64,000 nucleotides of DNA from Megaleporinus macrocephalus (Eukaryota > Chordata > Actinopteri > Characiformes > Anostomidae): assembly GCA_021613375.1 (NCBI GenBank), contig CM038716.1:17425024-17489023 (forward strand). The letters run 5' to 3'. Below the pieces are notes generated by a model that was not told the origin of the DNA, searched no databases, and saw only the letters and a program-made list of their open reading frames with translations. The position numbers were made by a program, and so were the translations under genes. Positions 24,470 to 37,234 of this stretch are shown here, piece by piece (the stretch's first letter is position 1; each line of letters begins with the position of its first letter).

Positions 24470-27400
24470 CATTGAATTCTCTTGGGTAGTATCTACACCA
24501 CTGTTTGTTTCTAATGTCATTGTTTTCCTGAATGGGGAAAAATAGGATCTGTTTAATTGTAGTGCTCTAAATGCACCTCTCGCAGCACATGATGTGATTA
24601 TATTTCAATATAATCACAAGATCTCACACGTTCTGAAATTCCTTGTTGTGGTTAAAGAATGCTGTAGGAGAAGCCCCAGTGGCCCAAGAGTTCCCCCACT
24701 TCACAGAAATAAAATCAGATTTGTACTTTACATGAAATGTTTTGAACATGGACTACTAAGAGCTGGTCAAGTTTCTTCTAATTTCTCAACAAACATATAA
24801 ACAGTAAATGACCTTCTATATGTCCACGGGCAAACTGCTGTGGGTATTGTTGGACTTTGCGGTTGTCAGATTGGTGAGTTTTTAAAATAGACAGAAATGT
24901 ATGACGTTGTTGGTGTCGGCTGTGTTTAATAAGTAAATGTGCTTTAAAAAGTGATGCGTAGATACAAGACAGAAAAAAATCCAGTGACGCATCCGCACAT
25001 TTCTCTTCAGTTCTTCTTTTTCCTGTGCTCATACTGACATCTTGTGGTGAGTGATAAAGTAAGGCTTAGTCTACCAGAGGACAAAGCAAATATGGTCTCT
25101 GTGCTCACGCATCACATCTGTATAGGCACTCTTTGTACGGATATAATCTGTGACAATTATTATACCACTTATTGTCCATCCTTTACCTCATCCATCAGTA
25201 AAAACAGACCACCTCTGTTTAGATATCATTTGATTGGCGGTGACCTCAACATGGCACTCGCATGTTGGTTTCACAAATTGTAATTGTATGTATGCACTTT
25301 CAAAAATAAAGCTTTATTGATGTTTTTGGAATAACTTAGAATAACATTTTTAAGATTTACATTTTTTAAACTTTAAAAGGTTCTTCTTCAACACAACTTA
25401 GTGTATATGCAGAGTTTCAGAGAGGTATATGTGCGTAATAACACACACCAACCAAACCCCCCCCATGCTGCAGTGTTTGATAGACTTGTATAAGCCACAC
25501 GCATTAACTTGCCACCATCATGTTTCTGTTAGAGCTCTGCTGAAGATGCTCGCCCACTTGGTGGTCAGCAGTGGTCTTGTGGTGGTCTTTTCATTAAAGA
25601 ACAGGGTGAAGGGGCTGTAAAAGCTATGGTTAGTAATTCTCAGTGTGGAAAGTAATATGGTACTTATACCATTCATTTACACTAGAGAACTCTCAAAGTC
25701 CTCTAAGCCTTTAGAGAGGGTCTAATGATTTCTGTAAAGTATAAAGTACTTTGTAAATAAAATAAATTTGTATTTTCTTTAAATGATTTTTTGTATTAAA
25801 CACTCATCTTATTATAAGGTTTGGTTGGACACAAAAATATTTTTTTAAATGCCCAACAGAAAAAGATCTAGTTTTCTCTGTGGTATCTACAAAGATGCAG
25901 TCAACCTAGAGCTCCCATTGATTCAGACTTCAAGAGTGAACTGAGGGCCTAACATGCCATATTAGCCACAAACATAAACAGCGCAATCAACCAATCATGT
26001 TTTGATTTACAACAGGTGGAACCAATTTTGTAAGAAAAGCATCACTCTTCTGGAAGTCCTAGGTCCATCACTGACTGCGAGAATGAGTGACCAGTGCATT
26101 TCAAAAGGAAAATAGCAGCAGCTCTATGCCAGGGCTGCGAAAGATACATATATCACTACTATCTGAACAAAATGGTAAGAGTACAGGGGAAGGAAAAAAA
26201 TACTTTATTTGTAATGTAAGTCCATGGAACCAGGTGCTTTTCCCAGTCATTTCCAAGTAAGTCAATTCATCATTAAATGTACACACAGTATAGAGTGCAA
26301 CAGGACTGGGGACCTGTCTATGATGTTTCCAGCCTTCTGCCCAATGAGTGCTGGAATAGACTCCAGCATCCCCCTTGACCCAAGAGGATAAGCGGTGTAG
26401 GAGCAACAAAGTAAAGAGCAACAGGCATTTTCAAATTATGTAAAAAAACTGGAAAACAACTACTGAGATAGTGGTTTACCACAGCCAATATATCTCAAAC
26501 AGAGCAATATTATACTCTATATATTATCTATTTAAACAGATTTCACTCTATATAGATTGTCTATGTATGTTTTTGCATGTAATTTGTGTGTGTGTACTAC
26601 CTGTGACTTCTGACTGTGTGTCTTTGTAAATATGGCTAGCACAGCCCAAGTGGGGGAACTCCAGCCTCACCTAAACAGGCCCAACTGGATTTTTATTCAA
26701 GAACCGTAAGCTTTATATTTCACATTCATAAAGATTTCAAAGCAGCTGTTTTTGGACCATTTCTAGAATTCCTTGTTTTTTTCAAACAGTGTTAGCTGTT
26801 CATACCTTAATTAAACTGGTCAAATGTTGTTTGAATACAGGAATAATGACATTCTATTTTAATGTTGTTCACTGTATGAGGGAAGTATTTAGTAATTTGT
26901 ATTAAATTACTGTAATAGGTTGCAATGGATTGTATTGTAATAGAATGGGTAACTGCACCAGCACTGGTAACTGTACGCCTACAGAGTGCAGTTATGTGCT
27001 AAGTATATATCATAACCTACTGTCTCAATGACTGTACGTGGTTCTTATATCTTATATCTAGTTCTGTATCCTAGCTTCCTTTTCTCATCTCTTTATTTCA
27101 CATTTTAGCTCTGTTCTCTGAGAGTGCAAGGAATGGGCATCAAAACATATTTGCAAAAAAAGATCATTACATTCATAACCTGTTACAGAGCTTAAGAGAT
27201 CGCCTAATTATAACCACTTATATTTAATATATATTTATATATATTTAGTTTAAAGCTAACTGTCAATAATTTTATTTATTTATTTATTTTTTGCTGTAAC
27301 CTCCAGGGGTGGAGGCAGGGAAACCTACGTCAAAAGCTTTTGTGTAGGATGTACTTATGTTTCCTTTCTCTGAAAGTCTCCTTACATCATGGAAATCTGA

Positions 27401-27789
27401 TAAAACAGCTAATTTCTATAAATATAGTGAAGAGTGTATCAGTCTAGATTGCTTTTTTAATGGGGCATGCATGACAGCCAATCAGAACATGGTTTCTCAA
27501 CATATATCAGTCGTAAGGAAAACTCATGTCAACATCTGTTTAATGAACAAACTTAAGTCTGTTATATTTTGTTATATTTTTATAATATTTATATTGTAAT
27601 ATTTAAATAATAAAATGTGTGTTTGCAAGTATGTACTTGTAAGTTACTGTACTGTACTGTTTTCAGATTTCCCCACCTCTAGTAAGAACTTGAGTACTGT
27701 AACTGCAGACCATGCCATTACAGCTCAGTACCTCTTCAAGCAAGAAAACATTTAATTAAATATCTGATCAAAGATAGGGCTGAGGCTGT

Positions 27790-27790
<1 letters not shown>
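24470..27790. other. Stretch with no gene recognised; one repeat fragment
   Basis: AT-rich sequence. At about 26310-26400 there is a diverged 'ggacctgtc...gcccaatgagtgctggaatagactccagcatccccc...gaggataagcggtgtag' block, the reverse orientation of a very common fish repeat tail of the type seen at 12.17 kb. Nothing else coding or structural was identified. Confidence 0.45.

Positions 27791-27791
<1 letters not shown>

Positions 27792-27879
<88 letters not shown>
27792..27879. repeat. (CA)n microsatellite
   Basis: About 44 uninterrupted CA dinucleotides. This length is typical of highly polymorphic loci. Confidence 0.95.
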
Positions 27880-27882
<3 letters not shown>

Positions 27883-28544
27883 CTCCATCAACCTTCATTT
27901 ATTTTACTTCAGTTATTTTACATCAGACTTGCTATCAGAACCATGCAGTGATATTGTTTCATAATCTCCAAAGTTCAGTCTTTCTGCTTCTTACAATCCA
28001 AATAAAAAAAACATATTACTTCTTTTAATTTACAAATATTTCTTTTCCCAGTTACAGTGACTGATGCATCCTGCTCACAGACCCACATTGCTGTGTTGCC
28101 TTTTCACATTGGAAGGATGCACAGAAACACCTGCAGATGATTTTATATCTGAAGTAGAAGTGGAGCTAGATTTTCTCCTCTCTCTTCAGTATGAAAGCTG
28201 TACGCTTTGTTTATCTGATGGGGACAGTTTAGATGATCTATCAGGTCTTATATGATTCTTAGAAGATTTTTTTTACTTCGGTTTTGGAAACATGAAATTG
28301 TTTTTTTTTTACTTGTTTGTTTTTTTCTGCTTCCTGATAAAAGTGAATTATCTTCTATCCAGTGTTGTCAGAAATTCCCCTGAATGTGTACATGAGTTTA
28401 CATCAGTACATCAGATTTATCAGTCATTTTTTCATCATCATTTTTGTCAGGGTCAAGGGCAGATGAAGAAATATACTGCGTTTGAGGGGAAACTAACAGA
28501 GGGGCGATTTAGGAAATAAATACATAAGGAATAATTTCCACATA

Positions 28545-28981
28545 CAGTACTGTCCAAATGTTTTATACACTTGGGAACGTTATTATATTTAAAAAGCTAA
28601 TTTTCCAGATGTGAAAAACACTTTTTTTTAATGTTTAAATAGTATTAATACAATAAGTGGTGGTTTTACATATGACAGTGTGTTTATTTAACCATTTCTA
28701 AGCTTTTTCTTGTGGTAACCCAGTATTATTTGCAGTTTTTATCTAATACCTGCTTTGACTGCTCAGTACTTCATTAAGCTAAATCAAGATGTCTGGCACG
28801 TCCAGGAGAAATCTGAAGCTAAACTTTGTTCTTCAAACTGATGCACAAGATATTATCTACTTTTTTCAAAATAAGATATTTATGCTACTTTGTACTGCAT
28901 GAATGCTTAATTACATCTGTTCTAATGATGGTGTTTTTACTGGTGACTTAAATGGTTTTAATGCCTAAGACTTTTGCACTG
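28545..28981. mobile_element. Short terminal-inverted-repeat element (family A)
   Basis: The left end 'cagtactgtccaaatgtttta' and the right end (reverse complement 'cagtgcaaaagtcttaggca') are imperfect inverted repeats flanked by TA, as in Tc1/mariner-type elements. At 437 bp with no transposase, it is non-autonomous. Diverged relatives lie in opposite orientation at 40.25 and 60.64 kb and share internal phrases such as 'ttcattaagctaaatcaagatg' (seen reversed there). Confidence 0.7.
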
Positions 28982-28989
28982 TAGGGTAC

Positions 28990-29530
28990 ATCACATGTAA
29001 CTACTTTACATTTTGTATATCTTATATGGTGAATAAAACCAATATTTGTTTGTAGTATTTAGCCGGTAGATAGAAAGCATATACATACTCTGTTTTTTTC
29101 TCTGGGTAGGGAATGACTTTTGTTCCTACAGATTTTGGTTTTTTGGATGAATCACACTAGAATTGACAGATGACTAATAAAAATCCCAATTCTAAAATCT
29201 AAATCCCAAATGCAAAATCAGTGAACAGAGTATCACAATATAAGTTGATATTTGTAGTGGCTGCTCATCTCTGATTTTGTTTGCCTGCAATGAAAGAGCT
29301 TCTGTGTAAACATCCCATAGGGTGGAGGAGATGTAGCATCATTATGGGATGGTGATATGTGGAAAAACGGACACCTCGCAACTCAACAGTCTCAGTCTCC
29401 CATTCTCTGTCTTTGCCAAGGTTACCTAGAGCGATAATACAATGATATGTGTGTGTGTGGTGGGGGAGGGGAAGGGGATGAGTCATTCCTGTGAGTCATG
29501 TACTGTGTGGACAGCAACAGCAGAAAGAAA
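28990..29530. other. Short stretch with no feature recognised
   Basis: AT-rich unique sequence leading into the GT microsatellite. I see no gene here. Confidence 0.4.
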
Positions 29531-29537
29531 GAGAACA

Positions 29538-29600
29538 AGTGTGTGTGTGTAAGTGTGTGAGTGTGTGTGTGTGTGTGTGAGTGTGTGTGTGTGAGTGTGT

Positions 29601-29647
<47 letters not shown>

Positions 29648-29670
29648 TGTGTGTGTGTGTGTGTGTGTGG
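29538..29670. repeat. (GT)n microsatellite with GA interruptions
   Basis: About 130 bp of GT dinucleotides interrupted at intervals by GA. Cysteine/valine or histidine/threonine frames on the two strands are artefacts. Confidence 0.95.
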
Positions 29671-29776
29671 TCAGGAACAACAAAAGGACCTCGACATACC
29701 TTCCATCAATCTCACCAAGGCCTTCGATACAAATCAGCCCTGATATTTTCTGCTTTTCTGGCAGCAGCTCTCAAAT

Positions 29777-29890
29777 CTGCACTCTCAAAAATAAAAGTGC
29801 CAAAAACGTAGACATAGAAGAACAACAAGGTTCTCAAAAGAACCTTTCCATAGTTTATTTTTCAAAGAACCGTTTATATCATTATTAATT
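29777..29890. repeat. Fragment of a 'ggttctttaaagaacc' dispersed element
   Basis: Begins 'cactctcaaaaataaaagtgcc' and contains 'aggttctcaaaagaacctttcc' and 'caaagaaccgttt'. These are hallmarks of a small inverted-repeat family also present at 49.93 and 59.83 kb. One end only is recognisable. Confidence 0.5.
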
Positions 29891-29999
29891 ACAAATAAAT
29901 TATAGAGCATGAATGTTTAAAGAACATTCACATGTATGCTGACCATATAAATAACAGATACAGGACTGGAGGAAGATGCATGAGTCAAGAACAGTAGAA

Positions 30000-30295
30000 G
30001 AAACATTAATTGCTGTCAATATGCAGATGACACGACACCCATGGCGAGAAATCAGATCCTAATAAGGAAAGTTAAGAAACACAGTGAAAAGAAGGGACTT
30101 TTAAAACTTTACCACGGCTGGTAAAGATGTATGAGGCTCACGTTTCACAGCTTTTGTCAATTAACAAGAAAAAACAAGATCCAACAGTCAAGAAATGCCA
30201 TACATATTGGTACTGGGAAGAGCAAGGATGAAGAAGCTCAAATAGATCTTGAAATGTAACGATGTGTCTCTACAAATAAAAATCATAATGGTCAA
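30000..30295 (+). pseudogene. Non-LTR retrotransposon reverse transcriptase remnant, RTE-like
   Basis: A plus-strand frame reads RNINCCQYADDTTPMA, then VKKHSEKKGL. This is the catalytic YADD box and the following helix of a LINE reverse transcriptase (family pattern 'INNLRYADDTTLMA...VKEESEKAGL'). About 130 bp later, GRARMKKLK, a stop, then ILKCNDVSLQIKIIMVKAK matches the later 'GRKAMxxLxxILKxRDxxLxTKxxLVKAM' region. The spacing between the two matches is shorter than expected, implying a deletion. Similar sequences occur in RTE/BovB-type elements. This is a decayed fragment with no start or tail. Confidence 0.7.
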
Positions 30296-30684
30296 AGCAA
30301 AGAAAATCAACAAAAGATCCCCAAAAAACCTAAACCAAGTCTAACCTCTCACTCCAAGAATAGATAACCCAACCAAATTTTAGGCTTAATGATATTATTA
30401 GAAGAACCTATTCTTTGACCTGAAGACACCAACAGGTTAAGAGATATTACTAACCATGTAGAATAGAGTTGATGGCATTTAATAACAACAAATTGTCCCA
30501 CTTAAAGATTTTCCTAAATCTGAATGATGGAGACTGATCTTCTGAAGACATATAAATAGCATGAATAGAATAGCAGCTGAATAGCATCAATCCGATCCCT
30601 TCAGTGTTAGTCAACTTAAGGCTTTTTATTAGCTTATCTGGTTTCTTCCTAGCAATCACTCCCCTTTTTCTCCTTCAGTGCCTT

Positions 30685-30870
30685 CCTTAGCTTTCATCTC
30701 CAACTGGATGATCTCCAACCACCGCTGATTCAAAAAACAAAAACCTATCAAGCCTGTAATAAACTATGTATGCTGATGATTGCACACTACGTGCCCACAC
30801 CTGCAATGCAACATTCCCTCAGCGTAGTGGTGTCAACTATTTATATTGCTGCCTTCAACATTCAAAAATC
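30685..30870 (+). pseudogene. Second LINE reverse transcriptase remnant
   Basis: A different LINE. The plus strand carries a FHLQLDDLQPP segment corresponding to 'FNLxRLQAxT', then, after a frame change, MYADDCTLRAHT, matching the 'LLYADDCALVAHT' catalytic box found in another group of fish LINEs. The C after YADD separates it from the YADDTT type 650 bp upstream, so two independent insertions are implied. It is short and broken. Confidence 0.65.
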
Positions 30871-30879
30871 TGAAATAAT

Positions 30880-33560
30880 TGAAAATGCTTTTATATTATA
30901 ATTTAAAAAACCATGACAACTCTTAAAGAATACATAACCGGTTGGTTAAATGGTAGTAAATGTTGGAAAAAAAGTATCTCCTAAGTAGTAGGTTTACAAT
31001 AGAGGCTAATAACATTCTTAACTTTTAATGTAAGTAAATGAGGTTTTATTTCAAGGGATCATAAGTGATCATTCATCATAAAAATTTCATAGGATGTAAA
31101 GGGCTGGCTCAGTGTTCAAGAAAATAAACGTAATTAAAACTAAACTAGATTTCAATGAATTCGAGGCAGTTTCAATTGATCCACTGGACATCAAACTTAA
31201 TCCACCTAGATGAAGAAAATGCACTGCATTTCAGGGGGGAACTCAAAGAGAGAAGAACCAGAAAAGTAGTGTCTCCGTCACTTGATTGGCCACAGGTAAA
31301 TGATGTCATCTAGGCTCCCTTGGAAAATCAATGTGCACTTAATAATCTGCAGTTATCTGATTATACAAGTGGTCATATGAACATCATACTCTGATTTCTT
31401 ACATCAGATTAAAGCCCAGAGATCTGATTAAGAAAGAGGATTTTAGCTCAGTAATCAGGTTCCTCTGATTTATCAGGTAATCAGGTTTCTCTGATTTCTT
31501 TCATATTTCTCTGTTGCACATGTGCAAAAACAGACTGCGGTACCAGAAATAAGCAAGCAACATCAACCAAATACTTCTGGAGTGATCCTGAAACTACATA
31601 ACAAAATGAAGAATGGAAATGTTCTTCATATTCTAGATGATGTAGGTTCATGTTTTACAGCTAAAGTGAAAAAAACAGTTACAGCATGAAGTTTGAGATT
31701 TCCATTTTGTTTACATCCCTTCTTACTCTGCATTTCGATTATTGCCTGACTCATGTAGATTTTCTCAGAACTCATCAGATAATTCATGCCATTATCTGAT
31801 TATATGAATTACTGACAAACCCTGATATTCTGCTGCTGGATTATTAAGTGTGTGTCTAACAATGTGCCTTATCTAAAGATGCAGAAAGTAATAGCCAAGC
31901 TTCTACATTAAAGAGATCAGTAAAAAATGCCTTTGAGGTTAGGAACTGAAATGAAAGCAGCATTAGTTTCCAGGAGATCATGCTAACTGGCACTAATAGT
32001 GTCATTCCCTTTGACAATACAGTGTCCCTCCCAAGCCGCTGCCATAAATAGAGGAGGGTCAAATATATCAGTGGCGTTGGGACTTTGGACTTTTTCTTGT
32101 CATTCGCTTCTGTGATTGACACTTTACATGAGACTTCAGGTGGAAATTCTAACTAATATAACTTAGAAGCACTAGCTTTTTAGAATATGCCCATGATCAC
32201 TGTTGGTCGCTGTGTGAATGTGCAGCTAATTGACTTTATAAAAGCTAACACTAGTGATGGTTGATTGATTACCACTCACAAATTAGCCACATTTTACCAA
32301 AAAAGTTTGTTTCTTACTTTTACTGACAATTTTTACCAAATGATTAATTTTAAAATGATGCAATGCTATTAAAGTATGTATTCCATCAATTGATACACTA
32401 CTGGGTTCTAACATCACATGAAAATATTTGAAACTATATTTTATATCAGTAATTTGGGGGGGGGCATATTAAACACATTCAAATGCTGGGGAAGACGTGT
32501 CCTCCTCAATATATATATAGTATATAGAACATAAAGTCTTCCACTTCCCCTTCTCTGTACTGTCCTGTCCTCATGTTAAACAACTGTAACGTAAGCAGAG
32601 TTTCCTGTTTTTCCTGAAACATCTGATCTAGTGCCAAGGTCTCCGATTGCAATGATGTTGCTATCTGCACAGTCCAACAGAATCAAGGACTTCATGCAGA
32701 CACAACATAGACTTCTCTAGATGCTGCCTCCAGCAAACTCTGTGAGGATTGTGTTAATTTATAAATGACCTTTACTTATAAATAAACATGCTAAATAATT
32801 TCTTTTGGATACTAACATTGACTCTTAGCAAAAATGTTCTTTAAAGTAACAGTTTCTGTATTGTTCTTTCACTTGCTGTTTTCAAAAAGGTTCTTTAAAA
32901 GAGCAGTTTGTCAAAATTCAGACTGCAAACAGAAGGGAACATCACATCATCATGAACAGTCCCTCCTGCTCTTTCATTCCTTATCAGTCTAGAAGAAACA
33001 TTATGAGCTCAGCATCAAACTTCATCTCTTTACTCTTAGGCTTGTCTCTAGCCTTGTCTCCAGCATTGGATTGCAATGCCAATGTTAACTCTCGTCTTGA
33101 CTCTATTTATATCACTTCCTTGTTTGCTACCGAACATGGTTTGTTGCCGAGAGCGTGGGGCGATGGTTGTTATAATGAAAGCTTGTATTGAATTCAATGC
33201 AATTATCTAACTGGGAGCACAACCTTTAACATGATTTATAAGCAGTGGGAAAATGCCATCTGGTTAGTGCTACTTACTTATCCTCTCATGTTGGGCCAAT
33301 TCAACTTAACATTACAGTGACTCACTGCAAAGTTGTATGACAGAATAGAATGGCCTGGGGCTAGCTGATTAGCATGCTAACTTTAGTAGACACCTTTGCA
33401 GCATGAAACATAGATGTTTTTGACATATTGACAAAACTATTACAACATGCTTTTTTGTATTAGAGAAAAACATTTTAACCATGCATAGAACCAGATATGC
33501 ATTCCAATGGTTCTTTGAGTTGTCACAATTCTTTAAAGGAGCTTTTTTCCCTCAAGTTTG
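30880..33560. other. Stretch with no gene recognised
   Basis: AT-rich sequence. Between 31340 and 31810 the octamer-like string 'tctgatta/tctgattt' recurs at least eight times, suggesting a decayed element rich in this motif. Small 'aaaaaggttctttaaaag' pieces at 32830-32900 and 33505-33545 belong to the dispersed 'ggttcttt' family. The segment 31930-32110 is of ordinary complexity with no recognised function. Confidence 0.4.
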
Positions 33561-33561
33561 T

Positions 33562-33589
33562 AAAAAAAAAAAAAAAAAAAATATCTATA

Positions 33590-33664
<75 letters not shown>
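33562..33664. repeat. Poly(A) followed by (AT)n microsatellite
   Basis: About 20 A residues, a short 'tatcta' link, then some 37 AT dinucleotides. An A-run preceding a simple repeat can mark an old retroposon tail, but no body is recognisable upstream. Confidence 0.9.
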
Positions 33665-33669
<5 letters not shown>

Positions 33670-34865
33670 GCAAAATATCCAAATCCCAACCTTCCAACCT
33701 TGGTCACAGCATCCACTTCCAAACAGCATCACAATCAAAGGTGAATGAATGCACGATCATAATGACTGACATAATAACAGACGGTGCGGGTACACCCAGA
33801 AATTCACAAGAGAACAAGAAGAGCTTTTGGAGCAGACATAAAGCACAGGCAGTGATTTGAGGAGAAGAATAAGTGGAGAGAAGATTGGCAGGCACATGAT
33901 GATGAACAACCTACCGTGAGCTCTAGACTTCTGTAAATGGCCCTCTCACGTTCCCCACTGAAAAACAAATAATGGCATGGCAGCAGCACGAATACAAGTG
34001 TACTGAAACACTGGAGGAAAATTCAGACTGACTGCATAGGCAGCACATCACCACCCAGCACGTTTAATGACTCATAACTCTTTGCTAAGGTAACCAGTCT
34101 TCATGGAATGAAGCAAAAAGTGGGTGCAGAGAAACCCAGGCAAAGAAAGACTAGGAAACATAAATCTGTAATAAACCTATAATTAATTCATTTCTATAGG
34201 TCCTTTGATCTATATTTCTTCTACAAGTAGTTTTTTTCTTTAAGAATATTGCTTGTACACTGAAATGCCTACATATTGCCTGTAAACAGTAAAAGTTTAT
34301 TAGGTACACATATCTTGTTCCCACATTAACTGCTATTTTATCATATAGGTTCATTCTACAGGTTGCAGTTACTGATTGTTGCTGCACTGTTCATCAGCCA
34401 CCATCTACCTCATCCATCTATGGAAAGAGACAGCTGTGGGACCTCCATTAACCAAATATTTAAACAAATATGATTTGAGTTGTGGTCCATTTACAGCTCA
34501 GCCGTGCTGGGGTTTGTAAGCAATGTACACAACTAGAAAAATGCATTTCCTGAAGGAAACACAGGATGGTTGCACAGCTTAAGCAGTGTGAGGAATGAGG
34601 GATGAATAAACAACAAGTCTGACCTGAGTACATGTGGTTTTGTGGCTGTAGGTTAAACAAAACCATGATGTTTGTGTGTTGAAAAATTAATGGGAATATA
34701 TTTGGGAAAAAAGAGGGATGAAAACAATTACAAACAGAGGAATGCTAGTCAAACCAACACTACAGGTCGGTGTCCATCCTGAGTCAGTGTAGGCAAAACT
34801 TTGCCTGTAGGTCAAGCAGAAGTACCTTAAATCGGAGTGTAAATTTCCATCCTCTTCATTCTTGT
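33670..34865. other. Stretch with no gene recognised
   Basis: Unique AT-rich sequence between the microsatellite and the Tc1-like element. Several frames of 60-80 codons have no recognisable domain. Confidence 0.4.
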
Positions 34866-34870
34866 ACATA

Positions 34871-35905
34871 CAAGGGTTGGACAATGAAATTGAAACACCT
34901 GGTTTTAGACCACAATCATTTACACAATAAAAACTTCACCTTCATGTTCATCAAACCAATCTTTCACCAGTCTTGCTGTGTGTATTGGTGCATTGTCATC
35001 CTGATACACTCCACCGCCTTCAGGATACAATGTTTGAACTATTGGATGCACATGGTCCTCCAGAATGGTTCAGTTGTCCTTGGCAGTGACGCTCCCATCT
35101 AACGCAGGTATTGGGCCAAGGGAATGCCAAGATATGGCAGCCCAAACCATCATTGATCCACCCCCATGCTTCACTCTGGGTATGCAACAGTCTGGGTGGT
35201 ACGCTTCTTTGGGGTTTCTCCACACCGTAACTCTCCCGGATGTGGGGAAAACAGTAAAGGTGGACTCATCAGAGACTAATAAATGTTTCACATTGTCCAC
35301 AGCCCAAGATTTGCGCTCCTTGCACCATTGAAACCGACATTTGGCATTGGCACGAGTGACCAAAGGTTTGGCTATAGCAGCCCGGCCGTGTATATTGACC
35401 CTGTGGAGCTCCTGACGGACAGTTCTGGTGGAAACAGGAGAGTTGAGGTGCACATTTAATTCTGCCGTGATTTGGGCAGCCGTGGTTTTATTTTTTGGAT
35501 GCAGTCCGGGTTAGCACCCCAACATCCCTTTCAGACAGCTTCCTCTTGCGTCCACAGTTAATCCTGTTGGATGTGGTTCGTCCTTCTTGGTGGTATGCTG
35601 GCATTACCTTGGATACCGTGGCTCTTGATACATCACAAAGACTTGCTGTCTTGGTCACAGATGCGCCAGCAAGACGTGCACCAACAATTAGTCCTCTTTT
35701 GAACTCTGGTATGTCACCCATAATATTGTGTGCATTTCAATATTTTGAGCTAAACTGTGCTCTTACCTGCTAATTGAACTTCACACTCTGCTCTTACTGG
35801 TGCAATGTGCAATTAATGAAGATTGGTCACCAGACTGATCCAATTTAGCCATAAAACCTCCCACACTAAAATGACAGGTGTTTCAGTTTCATTGTCCAAC
35901 CCCTG
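34871..35905 (-). mobile_element. Tc1-like DNA transposon, internally deleted
   Basis: Well-defined ends: the left terminus reads caagggttggacaatgaaat and the right terminus, reversed, caggggttggacaatgaaac, with TA on each side (34869-34870 and 35906-35907) as expected for a Tc1/mariner target duplication. The arms stay similar for about 31 bp. The transposase remnant is on the minus strand. At 1,035 bp it is shorter than the roughly 1.2-1.6 kb of intact relatives because the 3' end of the gene is missing. The high similarity of the two ends suggests a comparatively recent insertion. Confidence 0.92.
34920..35721 (-). pseudogene. Tc1-like transposase, broken
   Basis: The first frame (35721-35488) starts MGDIPEFKRGLIVGARLAG and carries the helix-turn-helix DNA-binding region (ASVTKTASLCDVSRATVSKV). 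It ends at a stop created by one extra A in an A-run near 35492. The second frame (35453-35070) continues with the second half of the DNA-binding region and the catalytic start, including VSDEST with the first catalytic Asp and the HGGGSMMVWA motif. An in-frame stop near 35068 interrupts it, after which the frame goes on to the QDDNAPIH motif with the second Asp and ends at 34920. The segment with the third acidic residue and the C-terminus is deleted. The intact enzyme would cut and paste the element; this copy cannot. Confidence 0.9.
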
Positions 35906-35964
35906 TATATATCTTGGTAATAAATTGTGTACATTTATGGTCAATCTTTTGTCAAGTAAGATTT

Positions 35965-36165
35965 GTGTGAGTCTTGGTTCTCCTCAGTGGCCAGTTTTTG
36001 ACCACAGAACTACTGACAACTGGATATTTTTGGTTCTCAACCCAGCAGTGACATTTAGGGATATTGAACATACTCATATCAGCACAACACACAAACATGG
36101 CACTTCTATCTTGGCTGTTACTGCTGTGCTGAGAATTAAAGGGTCACAAAAACAATATTTGTGTC
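35965..36165. repeat. Fragment of the dispersed inverted-repeat family
   Basis: Shares 'tggatatttttggtt', 'cccagcagtgacattt', 'atcagcacaacacaca' and 'tgctgtgctgagaat' with the element at 55.65 kb. It lies just beyond the Tc1-like insertion. Neither terminus is recognisable. Confidence 0.6.
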
Positions 36166-36384
36166 TTCAGGAAGATGTCAGAAATCATACTGGCATGTTT
36201 ATAATGAAAGTGGCTGAGGGTTGAAGCTCAACAGGTAGAGTACAGACTGAACAGCCAATCTCAGCCCTTGAGCCAATCTCAGTGCAAAGTGTGCAACAAC
36301 TTCACAAGACAATACATACATTATGAGAGCTGTTATGAAAAATTAAAAAACACAACTGTCAATAGTGACCAAGATATCTATTAG

Positions 36385-36500
36385 CGGTTCTTAAACCAAT
36401 CCACAGTGCCAGATGGTCTATACTTTTGCTCCATTCTTATGTGCTGGTAGCTGAAAGAGAGCAAAAACATGGCTGTCTGGGAGGTCGGTTCAAGAAACAC
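36385..36500. repeat. Small palindromic element
   Basis: Two imperfect inverted arms (36385-36432 and 36456-36500) share the 'gacagcca/gtgccagatggtc...tttttgctc' pattern around a loop of about 23 bp. A partial relative occurs at 37235-37345. It resembles the ends of hAT-type non-autonomous elements of fish that contain 'ccacatttttgctcc', but the assignment is from memory. Confidence 0.5.
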
Positions 36501-37234
36501 TGATAGAATACGTATGCAATTAGGCAAGATAATGAACTACAATTATCTCGGTACAAGTACAATACTCAATTAGAATCCAATAAGTGGGTGCTTTTCTTTC
36601 TTGGTTTGGACTCAGTAATATGTGTACATGGGCTTATACTGGTACTGGCCATCATACTTAATCATTTTAATTTGTGGTCTCTTACATGTTCTATAATTTA
36701 CCTACTATCAACACATACTTTCTCAAACAGCTTCACATACATACTCATACATACACATACTCAAGCAACTCTGAACCAAATCATTGCATCTGATTGTGGT
36801 TGATTGGTCAGGATTCATTCAGAGCGGACACTGAACATCAAAACCGCAGTTGCCTTTGTAAGTAGTTGTATGACCTGAATTTGCTGGAGGCATTGTTGTA
36901 TCATTTACAATTTTGCCAGTGTGTTACATAGTTACAGTTGCTAGGGTATGAAGAACCACCTGGGTGAAACCAATTTGCCACAGCACCACCCTGAGGGAGA
37001 CCAATGCTGCAGATCTAGTTGGTCAAAAATACCAAAGAAATAAGCTTGGTGATTGTGGGTGAAATACAATCAGGACACCCGGTATTTTGCATGTTATTCA
37101 TATAGAATATAAATTGATTGATGACACTAAGTAATGACTACAAAACAATTAGAAAAGAATAAGAAATTTGGACTCAATTTAGGAACAGACCGTAAGCCAT
37201 GAAAGTTTTCTTAGGGTAGCAGTTCACAGACCAC

